64,000 nt of DNA from Rhodococcus sp. ARC_M6 (GTDB lineage Bacteria > Actinomycetota > Actinomycetes > Mycobacteriales > Mycobacteriaceae), in contig NZ_JALGQH010000001.1 of NCBI RefSeq assembly GCF_022810305.1, positions 434,001 through 498,000 on the forward strand, in the 5' to 3' direction. Of this stretch, positions 16,893 to 26,140 are shown in pieces (position 1 is the first letter of the stretch; every line of letters begins with the position of its first letter). A model generated the notes under the pieces. The model was not told the origin of the DNA and ran no database searches. It saw nothing but the letters and a program-made list of their open reading frames with translations. The position numbers and the translations under genes were made by a program.

Positions 16893-17384
16893 ATGGATGC
16901 AGTGCGACTGACCGGAGTGCTCGAAGATCGGGATGCGTGGAAGGCCACGCACTGCTCGATCGGCCGGGCGATGGAAGTAGTCGGCACTCGATCTGCGATG
17001 CTCATACTTCGTGAGGCCTACTACGGCACAACTCGTTTCGATGATTTTGCGGCGCGCGTCGGCATTACCGAGGCGGTGGCGTCGGCGCGATTGAAAGAAC
17101 TGACCGAGGCCGGCATCTTCGAGCGCCAGCCCTACAAAGAACCAGGGAAGCGGACTCGGCACGAGTATGTGTTGACCGAGATGGGGCGGGATCTACTGCC
17201 GGCGGTTCTCGCGCTCATGCAATGGGGTGACAAGTATCTGCACGACGGAAGGGGTGGCCCGCTGACAGTGGCAGATGATGCCACGGGTGAGCCGGTGCAC
17301 GTTGAGGTGCGAAGCGAATCGGGGCGCGAAGTTCCGCTGGGGGAGTTGCGAGTGTCGGTGAACGGCGCGCGTTCGCGCGCCTAG
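16893..17384 (+). CDS. HxlR family transcriptional regulator
   Basis: A 163-residue winged-helix regulator. HxlR features are an early Cys (THCSIGRAMEVVG), the HTH FDDFAARVGITEAVASARLKELTEAGIFER and wing YKEPGKRTRHEYVLTEMGRDL, then a C-terminal extension with a small barrel-like tail. Members often sense reactive aldehydes or quinones through the Cys, or other ligands, and repress divergent genes. Here the divergent MFS exporter is the obvious target. A TATTCT hexamer ends 7 nt before the ATG. The 3' end runs into a GC-rich hairpin (17364-17381) that overlaps the stop codon. Confidence 0.87.
   Translation: MDAVRLTGVLEDRDAWKATHCSIGRAMEVVGTRSAMLILREAYYGTTRFDDFAARVGITEAVASARLKELTEAGIFERQPYKEPGKRTRHEYVLTEMGRDLLPAVLALMQWGDKYLHDGRGGPLTVADDATGEPVHVEVRSESGREVPLGELRVSVNGARSRA
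17364..17381 (+). terminator. GC-rich hairpin at the end of the HxlR gene
   Basis: Perfect GGCGCGCG / CGCGCGCC arms around TT (extended only by re-pairing to a usable loop) overlap the last codons and the TAG. There is no T-run, so it may slow or stop transcription only weakly. Confidence 0.35.
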
Positions 17385-17502
17385 TGGTGTATTGCCCGAT
17401 AAGTCTAATGTGCTGTTTGTCAATGACTCTCGAGCAAATATTCGCGAAATCCTGTCCGAAATGTCCCTAGGAATCGAAATTCTGTTCGATTAGAATTGGC
17501 GC

Positions 17503-18640
17503 ATGGGGAATCGGGAAGCATGGCAGCTGGACGGCGAAGGGCTCAAAACAGAGGTCCTCGACCTCGTTCGCGCCCGCCATGACATGCAATCGCGCACGAT
17601 CCACCTCGTTGTCGAAATGTTCACCCGTGACACACTCCCCGACACCGGCTTCCGGGCTATCGCACAATGGTTGCACCGATCCACCAACCTCGAGATCGGC
17701 GAATGCAGCCAACTGGTCTCACTTGCGCGGTTGTTCATGCTCGAACCTGTAGTCGCACAGTCCTTTCACGACGGTCACATCGACGCCCTCAAAGCCCGTC
17801 AGGTGGCGCAGTTCTGCCAGCGTCCACCCAAGAACATGCAGATCGCGGACATCGAGAAGGCCCGCGACATCCTTCTGGACCTGGCCTCGCAAAAAGTTTC
17901 CGACTGCGACGGAAGTCCGAGCGGCCATCCGGCGGATCGAAAAGAAATACGGCAACCGCGACGATGGCATCCCCATTGGAGAGGATTCCGAGCGCAACGA
18001 GTTCTACGCGTCCAAAGGTTTGTACGGCCGTGTCAGCGTCAAAGGTGATCTCGAGGCCGTCAACGGTGCCCGGTTGATCGCCCTACTGTCCGGACTCGCG
18101 AAGCCGACTCCCGAAATTGACGGCGTGAAAGATGCTCGCACCCCGGCCCTTCGACGGGCCGACGGCTTCTGTGAGATGTTGCGCCGCTTTGAGATGGCCG
18201 GCCTCGGACCCGTTGAAGGTGGCGTCAAACCGCACCTGACGATCACGGCCACCGCGAAAGACCTCACGGACCTGCAGGCATTGAAAGGTCTCCTCCCATC
18301 CACGGAGGAGTTGGGGTATGCGATCACCAACTGGGCCGGCCCCGTCAGCCTCGACAGTGCCCGCATGCTGGCCTGCGATTTAGGCTGTGGCCCAACAGAT
18401 TTCGGCAGCCTCATGCCGAGTGAGTGTCGAGATCGGGGACGATCGGAAAACCCGGTTCTATCCGCCGATGTCGGTGGATCCGTATCAGGTTCCGATACCG
18501 GGGAACAGTCCGCCGACAGCAGCTTGAACAACCGAATACGCGACGTGCACACCGGGGAAGAACGATGCCTCGGTGTGCGTGCGGCGTTCACCAGTTCAGC
18601 GCAGAACCACCAGTGTGACAACGGAGTCTTGCTTCGCACA
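17503..18640 (+). pseudogene. Broken DUF222 (13E12-type) HNH endonuclease gene
   Basis: The first frame (17503 to about 17895) gives a normal DUF222 N-terminus (IHLVVEMFTRDTLPDTGFR... HIDALKARQVAQF). Near the AAAAAGTTTCCG stretch at 17891-17902 the reading shifts by one base: the plus-one frame continues with VRAAIRRIEKKYGN and runs through KGLYGRVSVKGDLEAVNGARL and DLGCGPTDFG (about 18400). The C-terminal HNH nuclease domain expected next is absent. It is replaced by unrelated sequence, in which another frame (about 18425-18526) reads YPPMSVDPYQVPIPGNSPP before a stop, perhaps the tail of a second damaged gene. Intact family members are about 400-500 aa and multiply like repetitive elements (REP13E12 in M. 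tuberculosis). Confidence 0.75.
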
Positions 18641-18919
18641 TAGTCGATGTGTCACTCCGCCTTCGACGTGCACAGCTGTCCCGGGAACCAGTGAGACGGT
18701 GTGGTCGTCGACAGTGAAGTCGACTTCACCGACGGCCCCGTGAACGAGGATCGGGAACGGAGACCGGTGATCCTTCATCTCTTGGCCTGCAGTGAAGCTG
18801 ATTCGGATGACGGTGGATCCGGTGGCAGCGGTGAGCTTTTCGATCCTCGGTGTTTCCCCCTCTTGATAGTTGGCGGAGTTCAGTCCGTCGATGACGGTCA
18901 ATCCGGGAACCTTGTCCAT
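18596..18919 (-). CDS. Small cupin-domain protein
   Basis: A 107-residue single-domain cupin. The barrel is suggested by GQEMKDHRSPFPILVHGAVGEVDFTVDD (about 46-73, first cupin motif with one His) and VSLVPGTAVHVEGGVTHRL (second motif with His). Metal ligands are partly conserved. Such proteins bind small ligands or act as metal-dependent enzymes of unknown specificity. Its 3' end overlaps the degenerate DUF222 region on the other strand. It is separated by 10 nt from the GNAT gene upstream in the same direction, so the two form a likely pair. Confidence 0.7.
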   Translation of the reverse strand: MDKVPGLTVIDGLNSANYQEGETPRIEKLTAATGSTVIRISFTAGQEMKDHRSPFPILVHGAVGEVDFTVDDHTVSLVPGTAVHVEGGVTHRLCAKQDSVVTLVVLR

Positions 18920-18929
18920 GGGATTGACG

Positions 18930-19421
18930 CTAGCTCAGCGACTTTTTGAATCCGATGTGGGACGCGACAAATCCGAGCCGCTCGTAGAACTCGTGGGCCT
19001 CGGTCCGAGTCTGATCCGAGGTTAGTTGCGCGAGAAAGGCTCCGCGTCGGGCGCCTTCTTCGCATGCCCATCGAAGCACTGCGCTGCCGATGCCTTTGCT
19101 CCGAAAGTCCTCGTGCACCCGGACCGCTTCGATTTGCATCCGTGTTGCGCCCATCCGGCTCAGTCCCGGGATGAAAGTGAGTTGCATCGTGCCGATCACG
19201 TCGTCTTCGGTAGTAGTGACAACTACGAGTAGTTGTGCCTCGTCGGCGTCGATTTTCGCGAAAGCGTTGTCGTAGATCGTCCGGGCATCGGGGTTGGTGG
19301 TCTCCCGAGTGGAACCGATCGGGTCGTCGGCGAGGAGATCGACCAGAATGCCGACGTCGCGAGGCTCTGCCCTTCGGATGCTGTAAACCGAGTTGCCGCA
19401 GTCAATCGACGCCGAAATCAT
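18930..19421 (-). CDS. GNAT family N-acetyltransferase
   Basis: A 163-residue acetyltransferase. The acetyl-CoA pyrophosphate-binding motif appears as VHEDFRSKGIGSAVLRWACEEG (Q/RxxGxG/A type, here RSKGIGSA), followed by AQLTSDQTRTEAHEFYERLGFVASHIGFKK, the standard C-terminal strand pair. AGGAG lies 8 nt before the ATG. The acceptor is unknown. It is upstream of and close to the small cupin gene. Confidence 0.82.
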   Translation of the reverse strand: MISASIDCGNSVYSIRRAEPRDVGILVDLLADDPIGSTRETTNPDARTIYDNAFAKIDADEAQLLVVVTTTEDDVIGTMQLTFIPGLSRMGATRMQIEAVRVHEDFRSKGIGSAVLRWACEEGARRGAFLAQLTSDQTRTEAHEFYERLGFVASHIGFKKSLS

Positions 19422-19507
19422 CAGTGGTACTCCTGGAAAGAGTTAAATAGCCGAAATGTCAGGTTCTCACGTCTGGGCTCGGCATTCATAGGAAGGGGGC
19501 GAAATGG

Positions 19508-20278
19508 TCACGTCCAGAAACGCATGAGGGCATTGCCGTACATCGCGTAGGTCTCGGGCACGCCGCTGAGTTGGAAGATCCAATAGATCGCGTCGAAGAA
19601 CACGACGTTGATCTGAGGGACAAAGAGAAGCGCGACCAGGAGTAGTAATCCATAGGGCTTGAACTGGTCGAGTTGCGCACGCGTCGTAGGTTTCAGGTAC
19701 GGCTCGAGAGCGCCGTACCCGTCCAGTCCGGGGACTGGGAGCAGATTGAGTACGGTCGCCATTACCTGCAGAAACGCCAGGAAGCTCAGACCGGTCCAGA
19801 AGGTTTCGTGGCCGCTCCCAACTCCATACAGACGTATGGCGACCAGGAGGATTACCGCGACCAGTGCGTTTGTCAGTGGACCGGCGAGGGAGATCCGGGC
19901 TTGAACTTTGGGGGAGAACATTCCCGTGCGCAAGTACACCGCGCCGCCGGGTAAACCGATGCCGCCTAGTGCGATGAACAGAACGGGCAGCCCGATCGAG
20001 AGCAGCGGATGGCTGTACTTCACAGGATTGAGCGTCAAGTACCCGCGGGCAGCGACATCCGTATCGCCGTGACGCCACGCCAAGTAGGCGTGCGCGAACT
20101 CGTGCAGACAAAGGGTGACTACCCAACCTGCGACGACGAGAACGAAGACACCGATACGGCCCGAGACCGAACCCCACTCGGATCGCCACGCCAGCGCGCC
20201 GCCGAGAACAGCGATGGCCACAACCCCGATGAAGACCGGGCTTGGCCGCACCGCCGACCGGGCTGCGCTGGTTCTCAT
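19508..20278 (-). CDS. Site-2 protease family (M50) membrane metalloprotease, Rv0359-like
   Basis: A 256-residue polytopic membrane protein with the zinc-protease motif HEFAH (in TLCLHEFAHAYLAWRHGD, about residue 61-76) and the second metal-ligand region NLLPVPGLDGYGAL (NxxPxxxLDG), both typical of M50B rhomboid-like site-2 proteases. These cleave substrates inside the membrane, usually for signalling. ATG 20278 makes a 4-nt ATGA overlap with the upstream gene, so the longer open frame is rejected. The pair with the next gene and the nearby purA match Rv0359-Rv0358-Rv0357c. Confidence 0.87.
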   Translation of the reverse strand: MRTSAARSAVRPSPVFIGVVAIAVLGGALAWRSEWGSVSGRIGVFVLVVAGWVVTLCLHEFAHAYLAWRHGDTDVAARGYLTLNPVKYSHPLLSIGLPVLFIALGGIGLPGGAVYLRTGMFSPKVQARISLAGPLTNALVAVILLVAIRLYGVGSGHETFWTGLSFLAFLQVMATVLNLLPVPGLDGYGALEPYLKPTTRAQLDQFKPYGLLLLVALLFVPQINVVFFDAIYWIFQLSGVPETYAMYGNALMRFWT

Positions 20279-20964
20279 CGGACCAACAGCCAAGTCTGGT
20301 CGTGGCGATAGAACGTCGAGCGCTTGAGGTCTCGAGGATTCGGGACACCGTCCCGCACCAGGTGCGCTGCCGGCGCTCCCAATTGGATCGCTCGCCCTTC
20401 CAACCATCGACGGCCACCCCAGCGGCTACGACGATCGACAGAAGCCCTGATGCCAGGCAGCTTGGGGCTGGGAACGATACGGATGCCCGGCACGGTTCCG
20501 GAGAACAACTTGTTGTCGTCGACGTAGGCTTCGCCGACCAGTTCCTCTGTTCCGCCGGGCCCCGTCATAGTGACAGCGCCGACGAGTGCGATTCCAGCGT
20601 CGTCGCGGATCAGCGGCACCACGTGGACGGCGCCCTTGAGCGCAGCACGGGCAGCTTTTGCGCCGGTGGACAGTCTGTATGCCTCGGTCGCGTCCGATCG
20701 GTTCTCGGTGACGTAGGCGAGTTCGATGTCCAACCGCTCGAGGCGCATCAATCGTGTCAGCGTCGCAGCAAACGCCGCGTCCGTCCCGACGACGATCAGA
20801 CGAGGATCGGAGACGACTTGCAGCTGCGACATGAGGTCGTTGAAGTCGTTCTTCTCCGGAATATCCGGGAGCGTGAACGACATGACTTCACCCAACGGGA
20901 GAGGCACCGGTGAATCGCCACATCTGAGTACCACTGGGGTCAACGCCGCTCCTAGCTCGAACAA
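20275..20964 (-). CDS. Conserved hypothetical protein, Rv0358-like
   Basis: A 229-residue soluble protein without signal peptide or membrane helix. It shows a mixed alpha/beta pattern: LIVVGTDAAFAATLTRLMRLERLDIELAYV looks like a nucleotide- or dinucleotide-type first unit, and VGEAYVDDNKLFSGTVPGIRIVPS a later beta-rich part, which recalls diacylglycerol-kinase-like folds, but I cannot confirm this. The ATGA overlap with the M50 protease indicates translational coupling and a shared role. The gene is divergent from purA across a 34-bp tandem repeat. Confidence 0.7.
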   Translation of the reverse strand: MFELGAALTPVVLRCGDSPVPLPLGEVMSFTLPDIPEKNDFNDLMSQLQVVSDPRLIVVGTDAAFAATLTRLMRLERLDIELAYVTENRSDATEAYRLSTGAKAARAALKGAVHVVPLIRDDAGIALVGAVTMTGPGGTEELVGEAYVDDNKLFSGTVPGIRIVPSPKLPGIRASVDRRSRWGGRRWLEGRAIQLGAPAAHLVRDGVPNPRDLKRSTFYRHDQTWLLVR

Positions 20965-21044
20965 GACTTCTCGGAAAGTGGGAATCCGCCACCTACCCAG
21001 CGAAACGGCCTGGGAACAAGCGGTCGGAATCGCCGCCCACGATC

Positions 21045-21146
21045 CTAGTGCGGGAGCCCGCGGACGCAGTCGATGGAGCTAGTGCGGGAGCCCGCGGACG
21101 CAGTCGATGGAGCTAGTGCGGGAGCCCTCGGAGGCTGTCAATCGAG
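21045..21146. repeat. 34-bp tandem repeat, three copies, upstream of purA
   Basis: Copies 21045-21078 and 21079-21112 are identical; 21113-21146 keeps the first 15 bases and then diverges while retaining parts (GTCAATCGAG against GTCGATGGAG). Each unit begins CTAGTGCGGGAGCCCGC, which holds the GCGGG/CCCGC inverted repeat. The array fills much of the 345-bp gap between the Rv0358-like gene and purA. No other motif is clear in this gap apart from an AGGAG ribosome-binding site. Confidence 0.85.
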
Positions 21147-21162
21147 ATGCTGACCAGCCTAG

Positions 21163-22599
<1,437 letters not shown>

Positions 22600-22610
22600 A
22601 GTTTGTGTTT

Positions 22611-22652
22611 CGAAATCCCCGTTCCTGCTGCAGGAGCGGGGATTTCGTGTTT
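22611..22652. terminator. Terminator between purA and deoxyribonucleotidase
   Basis: An 11-bp stem CGAAATCCCCG (22611-22621) with CGGGGATTTCG (22637-22647) encloses a smaller TCCTG/CAGGA stem and is followed by TGTTT. It lies between convergent genes and may act on both strands. Confidence 0.85.
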
Positions 22653-23122
22653 CAGGCGCGCTTCGCGAGGTAGTCGGTGACTGTCTTCCAGTTGGGAAAC
22701 TTGGTGGTGCCGAACTTGATCCAGTCGCCGTCGAACTTGTCGGCTCCGTTGGCGCCGCGGTCGTCGACCAGGAAATCGCCGCGGTTGAGATGTTTGTGGT
22801 GCGAGAGAATCAACCGCTTGTACGCGACGCTGCCCTCCTCCATTCCGAGGTATTCCTGAACCCATAGAACTTTGTCGTGCCACGCTGTTGCGTTTTTCCA
22901 GGGTGCTGTCGACAGGATGTAGGTGTCGAACTGCTCTGCGAGCTGGTGGTACGCCTCGATGGCGCCGTCGACGGGGTCCATCCGTGAGAAGATGTGCGGC
23001 GCTTCGTCGAGGTCGTCTTTGAACTTTTCGCGAACGTTGTCGGTGAGACGATCGATACCGGACTGGAAGTTGACGAGTGTGTTGTCGAGGTCGATGTAGA
23101 GAATCTTCTTAGAATCGGGCAT
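22652..23122 (-). CDS. 5'(3')-deoxyribonucleotidase, NT5C type (HAD superfamily)
   Basis: A 156-residue HAD phosphatase. Motif I is LYIDLDNTLVNF (nucleophile Asp and acid/base Asp at about 10 and 12), motif II is YILSTAPWKN, the lysine region is YKRLILSHHKHLNRGD and motif IV is FLVDDRGANGADKF. This arrangement, and the size, fit the small NT5C-like group that removes phosphate from (deoxy)nucleoside monophosphates. AAAGG is about 7 nt upstream of the ATG. It is transcribed toward purA and ends at their shared terminator. Confidence 0.8.
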   Translation of the reverse strand: MPDSKKILYIDLDNTLVNFQSGIDRLTDNVREKFKDDLDEAPHIFSRMDPVDGAIEAYHQLAEQFDTYILSTAPWKNATAWHDKVLWVQEYLGMEEGSVAYKRLILSHHKHLNRGDFLVDDRGANGADKFDGDWIKFGTTKFPNWKTVTDYLAKRA

Positions 23123-23142
23123 TGGAGCCTTTCGTCAAGCAG

Positions 23143-23170
23143 AAAGAGTCCAGTTTTATGGAACTGGACT
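23143..23170 (-). terminator. Hairpin at the end of the small membrane protein gene
   Basis: A perfect 9-bp stem AGTCCAGTT (23047-style arm at 23147-23155) pairs with AACTGGACT (23162-23170) around a 6-nt loop that contains the TAA of the 23156-23386 gene. On the minus strand it is followed by CTCTTTCT. This supports the small gene being real. Confidence 0.55.
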
Positions 23171-23386
23171 GAGATTGATGATTTCTTCCCCTTCATCACA
23201 ATCGCACAGGGCACCGACACGTTTGTCAGCGCCGGCTTCCGGCCTGGTGTGGAAGGCCCCGCCAAGGGGTGCAGCCAGGCGAAACTGTTCCGTGCGGATG
23301 AATGCTCCCTCGCCGTCGGCGGGTGCAAAAAAGTACACGGCAGCCACGAAGATTCCGAAGCCAATGAGGGTCGCGAAGGTAGTCAT
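23156..23386 (-). CDS. Small hypothetical membrane protein
   Basis: A 76-residue product beginning MTTFATLIGFGIFVAAVYFFAP, a single transmembrane helix, followed by a mostly polar, exported or cytosolic tail with a CDCDEGEE segment near the end. I do not recognise a family. It is divergent from the MocR regulator, whose promoter lies between the two starts, and its stop codon lies inside a 9-bp hairpin. An in-frame ATG 21 codons upstream is possible but would overlap the regulator's promoter and part of its start region. Confidence 0.5.
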   Translation of the reverse strand: MTTFATLIGFGIFVAAVYFFAPADGEGAFIRTEQFRLAAPLGGAFHTRPEAGADKRVGALCDCDEGEEIINLSPVP

Positions 23387-23411
23387 GCACTCATGATCGA
23401 GCCGACTGGTA

Positions 23412-23440
23412 TTGAAATATATAGCCAAGTTGTCGATACT
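23412..23440 (+). promoter_or_regulatory. Promoter of the MocR-like regulator
   Basis: TTGAAA (23412-23417), a 17-bp spacer and GATACT (23435-23440) lie 7 nt before the ATG at 23448, which predicts a leaderless transcript. The AT-rich spacer (ATATATAG) may hold the autoregulatory site. Confidence 0.6.
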
Positions 23441-23447
23441 GGACCGC

Positions 23448-24923
23448 ATGATGACTCGAGTTCTCGGTGCCCGCTCACTTGCCCGTGATCTTGGGTCGTG
23501 GCAGGAAGAGTCGGGTCGACGCCCCGCCTATCGTGCATTGGCCGACGGTATCCGCCTGCTGGTGCACGACGGCCGCATCCCGCTGGGAGTGGCGCTGCCG
23601 AGTGAGCGTGAACTGGCAACGGTGCTCGAACTCAGCCGGACCACGATCACGTCGTCGTACTCGGTTCTGCGGGACGAGGGCTATCTGATCAGCAAGCAAG
23701 GCTCGCGCAGTACTGTCGCATTGCCGGCCGGTGCGCGGCCCAACGGGTTGATGTTCCGCTCGCACCAACCGGGCCCCAGCGGTCCCGTCGTAGACCTCAG
23801 TTACGCCGCGATGGCGGCTCCTGCGGCGCAAGTAGAACTCGCGTATGCGTCTGCGCTGGCGGCACTTCCGGAGTTTCTGCCCACTCACGGTATGGAGCCG
23901 ATCGGTATCGGTGATCTGCGTGACGTCATCGCTCGGCGCTACACCGCCCGAGGGTTGCCCACCACTCCCGAACAGATCATGGTGACGTCCGGCGCGCAGC
24001 ACGCCCTGCGACTGTTGTTGTCCGTGCTTACCTCGCCCGGCGAGCGAGTGCTGGTGGATCACCCGACGTATCCCAATGCGCTGGAAGCGATTCGGCGAAA
24101 CGGTGCACGCCCGGTTCCGGTTCCGGTTCGTCCCGAGTTTGCTGCGGCGGGAGCGTGGGATCTTGACGGAATTCGTAGTGCGGCAAGGCAAACCGCAGCT
24201 CGCATGGCTTATCTCATTCCTGATTTTCACAACCCGACGGGCCTGTGCATGGATGCCGCCGGACGCGCGGAACTCGCGAAGATCGCCCACGAAACCCGAA
24301 TGACGCTTGTTGTCGACGAGACGATGGTGGATCTGTGGCTGGACGGTCCGCCGCCGGCGCCGGTGGCCGCTCACTGTCGCGGATCTGCGAAAACGGATGT
24401 GGTGACACTCGGATCCACCGCGAAATCGCTGTGGGGCGGGCTGCGCGTGGGCTGGATTCGAGCGGATTCTGCACTGATCACGCAGTTGGTGGGAGCGCGA
24501 GCGGCCGTCGACCTCGGTACGCCGATCATGGATCAGCTTGCCGCAGCGTACCTCCTGGCCGATGACAGACTGATACTCGAAGAGCGTCGCGAAGTACTTC
24601 GTCAGCAGCGAGCCGTGCTGCTCGACGCGGTAGCCGAGCGACTTCCGGACTGGACCCCCACCATCGGCTCGGGCGGAATGTCGGTGTGGATGCGCATGTC
24701 TGCCCCCGTGTCCACGGCGTTGGCGGCGGTGGCACCCAACTTCGGGGTACTGCTCGCAGCCGGCCCCAGATTTGGCGTCGAAGGTGCTTTCGAGCGGTTC
24801 ATCCGGGTGCCGTATGCACGATCGTCGGATGACCTTGTTCGCGGAGTTGCTTCCATCGCCGCTGCCTACGACACACTTGCCACCGATCGGGACGCTGCCG
24901 ACCAGCGGATGGTTGTCGTCTGA
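23448..24923 (+). CDS. MocR-type GntR regulator with aminotransferase domain
   Basis: A 491-residue fusion. The N-terminal GntR winged helix (LADGIRLLVHDGRIPLGVALPSERELATVLELSRTTITSSYSVLRDEGYL, about 25-75) is followed by a fold-type I aminotransferase domain with SGAQHALRLLLSVLTSPGERVLVDHPTYPNAL, the DFHNPTG block and the PLP-binding Lys in TLGSTAKSLWGGLRVGW. MocR proteins sense PLP or amine ligands and regulate vitamin B6, GABA or amino-acid genes. Here no pdx or gab gene is adjacent: the divergent gene is a small membrane protein and the downstream one a methyltransferase. Two adjacent ATG codons (23448, 23451) are both possible. Confidence 0.88.
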   Translation: MMTRVLGARSLARDLGSWQEESGRRPAYRALADGIRLLVHDGRIPLGVALPSERELATVLELSRTTITSSYSVLRDEGYLISKQGSRSTVALPAGARPNGLMFRSHQPGPSGPVVDLSYAAMAAPAAQVELAYASALAALPEFLPTHGMEPIGIGDLRDVIARRYTARGLPTTPEQIMVTSGAQHALRLLLSVLTSPGERVLVDHPTYPNALEAIRRNGARPVPVPVRPEFAAAGAWDLDGIRSAARQTAARMAYLIPDFHNPTGLCMDAAGRAELAKIAHETRMTLVVDETMVDLWLDGPPPAPVAAHCRGSAKTDVVTLGSTAKSLWGGLRVGWIRADSALITQLVGARAAVDLGTPIMDQLAAAYLLADDRLILEERREVLRQQRAVLLDAVAERLPDWTPTIGSGGMSVWMRMSAPVSTALAAVAPNFGVLLAAGPRFGVEGAFERFIRVPYARSSDDLVRGVASIAAAYDTLATDRDAADQRMVVV

Positions 24924-24997
24924 TATTTCTCGGTTCTTCGCTTTGATCGGTTATATGGGTACACACTGGCAATGAGGGGTGACCTGAGGAGACATCG

Positions 24998-26086
24998 ATG
25001 ACAGCGACTGAGGCAAACAACGCATCGGAGACTTTGGCGGAACGACTGTTCGAGGCCACGCTCGGTGCTGCCGAACTCCAAGCGGTGTATCTCGGTGATC
25101 GGCTCGGCTGGTACCGGGCACTCGCCGATCATGGCCCGCTCACGTCGACGGAACTAGCCGACCGGACTGCAACGGTCGAGCGGTATGCCCGCGAATGGTT
25201 GGAGCATCAGGCTGTGTCGGGGTATCTCGACGTCAATGCCGATTCCGACCGTCGATACAGCCTCTCTGTCGAGCATGCCGCCGTGCTGCTCGATTGTGAC
25301 AGCCTGCTGTATCTGACGCCGTTGGCGCGCATGTTCGTTGCGACGACGACGTCGATGCCGCGGTTGCTCGACGTGTATCGCCACGGCGGCGGGGTCACGT
25401 GGGAATCGATGGGTCCGGACGCCCGTGAAGGCCAGGCGTTGATGAATCGGCCGATGTATCTACGGCAGTTGTGTCAGGAATTTCTGCCGACCATTGCGGA
25501 TTTGCATGCGACGTTGACCGGCGGCGCCAAGGTCGCCGATCTCGGCATGGGCGAGGGCTGGTCGTCAGTGGCGCTTGCGCTCGGCTACCCGAACGTCGAG
25601 GTTCACGGCTTCGACGTGGACGCGGCCTCGGTGGCAGCGGCGCGGCGTCACGCCCGGGACAACGGCGTCGACGACCGCGTTCATTTCTCGTTGGTTGACG
25701 TCGCGGGCCAGGCGCATGAACCGGGGCGTGCGGACACGGGCACCTACGACGCCGTTTTTGCTTTCGAGTGTGTGCACGACGTGCCGGATCCGGTGGGTTT
25801 CCTCTCGACCGCCCGGTCGATTGGACAGCCGGGTGCACCGGTGATCGTCGTCGACGAGCGGACTGCGGATACTTTTGATCCTGAGGCCGGGAAGGTGGAG
25901 CAACTGCTCTACGGATTTTCGTTGACGTGCTGCCTGCCGGACAGTCTCGCGCATCCGGGGAGCGTCGGAACGGGAACGGTGATGCGGAAGTCGACTCTCG
26001 AAAGTTACGCTTTGGCAGCAGGTTTCGAGAGGGTTGATGTGCTGCCGATCGAGCACGAGTTCCTGCGGTTCTACCGATTGGGCTAG
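24998..26086 (+). CDS. Class I SAM-dependent methyltransferase with N-terminal winged helix (Rv2258c-like)
   Basis: A 362-residue two-domain protein. The first about 100 residues form a winged-helix dimerisation domain (GWYRALADHGPLTSTELADRT... REWLEHQAVSGYL), as in plant-type O-methyltransferases and M. tuberculosis Rv2258c. The catalytic domain has motif I KVADLGMGEGWSSVALALGYP, VHGFDVDAASVAAAR and YDAVFAFECVHDVPDP. The substrate is unknown. AGGAG is 9 nt upstream of the ATG. A 44-bp perfect palindrome begins 5 nt after its stop. Confidence 0.8.
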   Translation: MTATEANNASETLAERLFEATLGAAELQAVYLGDRLGWYRALADHGPLTSTELADRTATVERYAREWLEHQAVSGYLDVNADSDRRYSLSVEHAAVLLDCDSLLYLTPLARMFVATTTSMPRLLDVYRHGGGVTWESMGPDAREGQALMNRPMYLRQLCQEFLPTIADLHATLTGGAKVADLGMGEGWSSVALALGYPNVEVHGFDVDAASVAAARRHARDNGVDDRVHFSLVDVAGQAHEPGRADTGTYDAVFAFECVHDVPDPVGFLSTARSIGQPGAPVIVVDERTADTFDPEAGKVEQLLYGFSLTCCLPDSLAHPGSVGTGTVMRKSTLESYALAAGFERVDVLPIEHEFLRFYRLG

Positions 26087-26090
26087 CGCC

Positions 26091-26134
26091 CTGTGCGCCT
26101 TTATTAACCGCCGGCGGTTAATAAAGGCGCACAG
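26091..26134. terminator. 44-bp perfect palindrome between convergent genes
   Basis: The left half CTGTGCGCCTTTATTAACCG plus CC is followed immediately by its exact reverse complement, with no loop (centre 26112/26113). It lies 5 bp after the methyltransferase stop and 7 bp before the convergent mcr stop. Its T and A tracts allow it to end both transcripts. The TGTGCGCCTTT edge is the same as in the pyrE/marR terminator. Confidence 0.8.
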
Positions 26135-26140
26135 CAAGGA

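Noticed and set aside
17503..18048. Intact DUF222 protein or a complete insertion sequence
   Set aside because: Reading frame is shifted and the HNH end is missing; no terminal inverted repeats or target duplications were seen.
21045..21146. CRISPR array (34-bp repeats)
   Set aside because: Head-to-tail repeats without unique spacers; only three copies.
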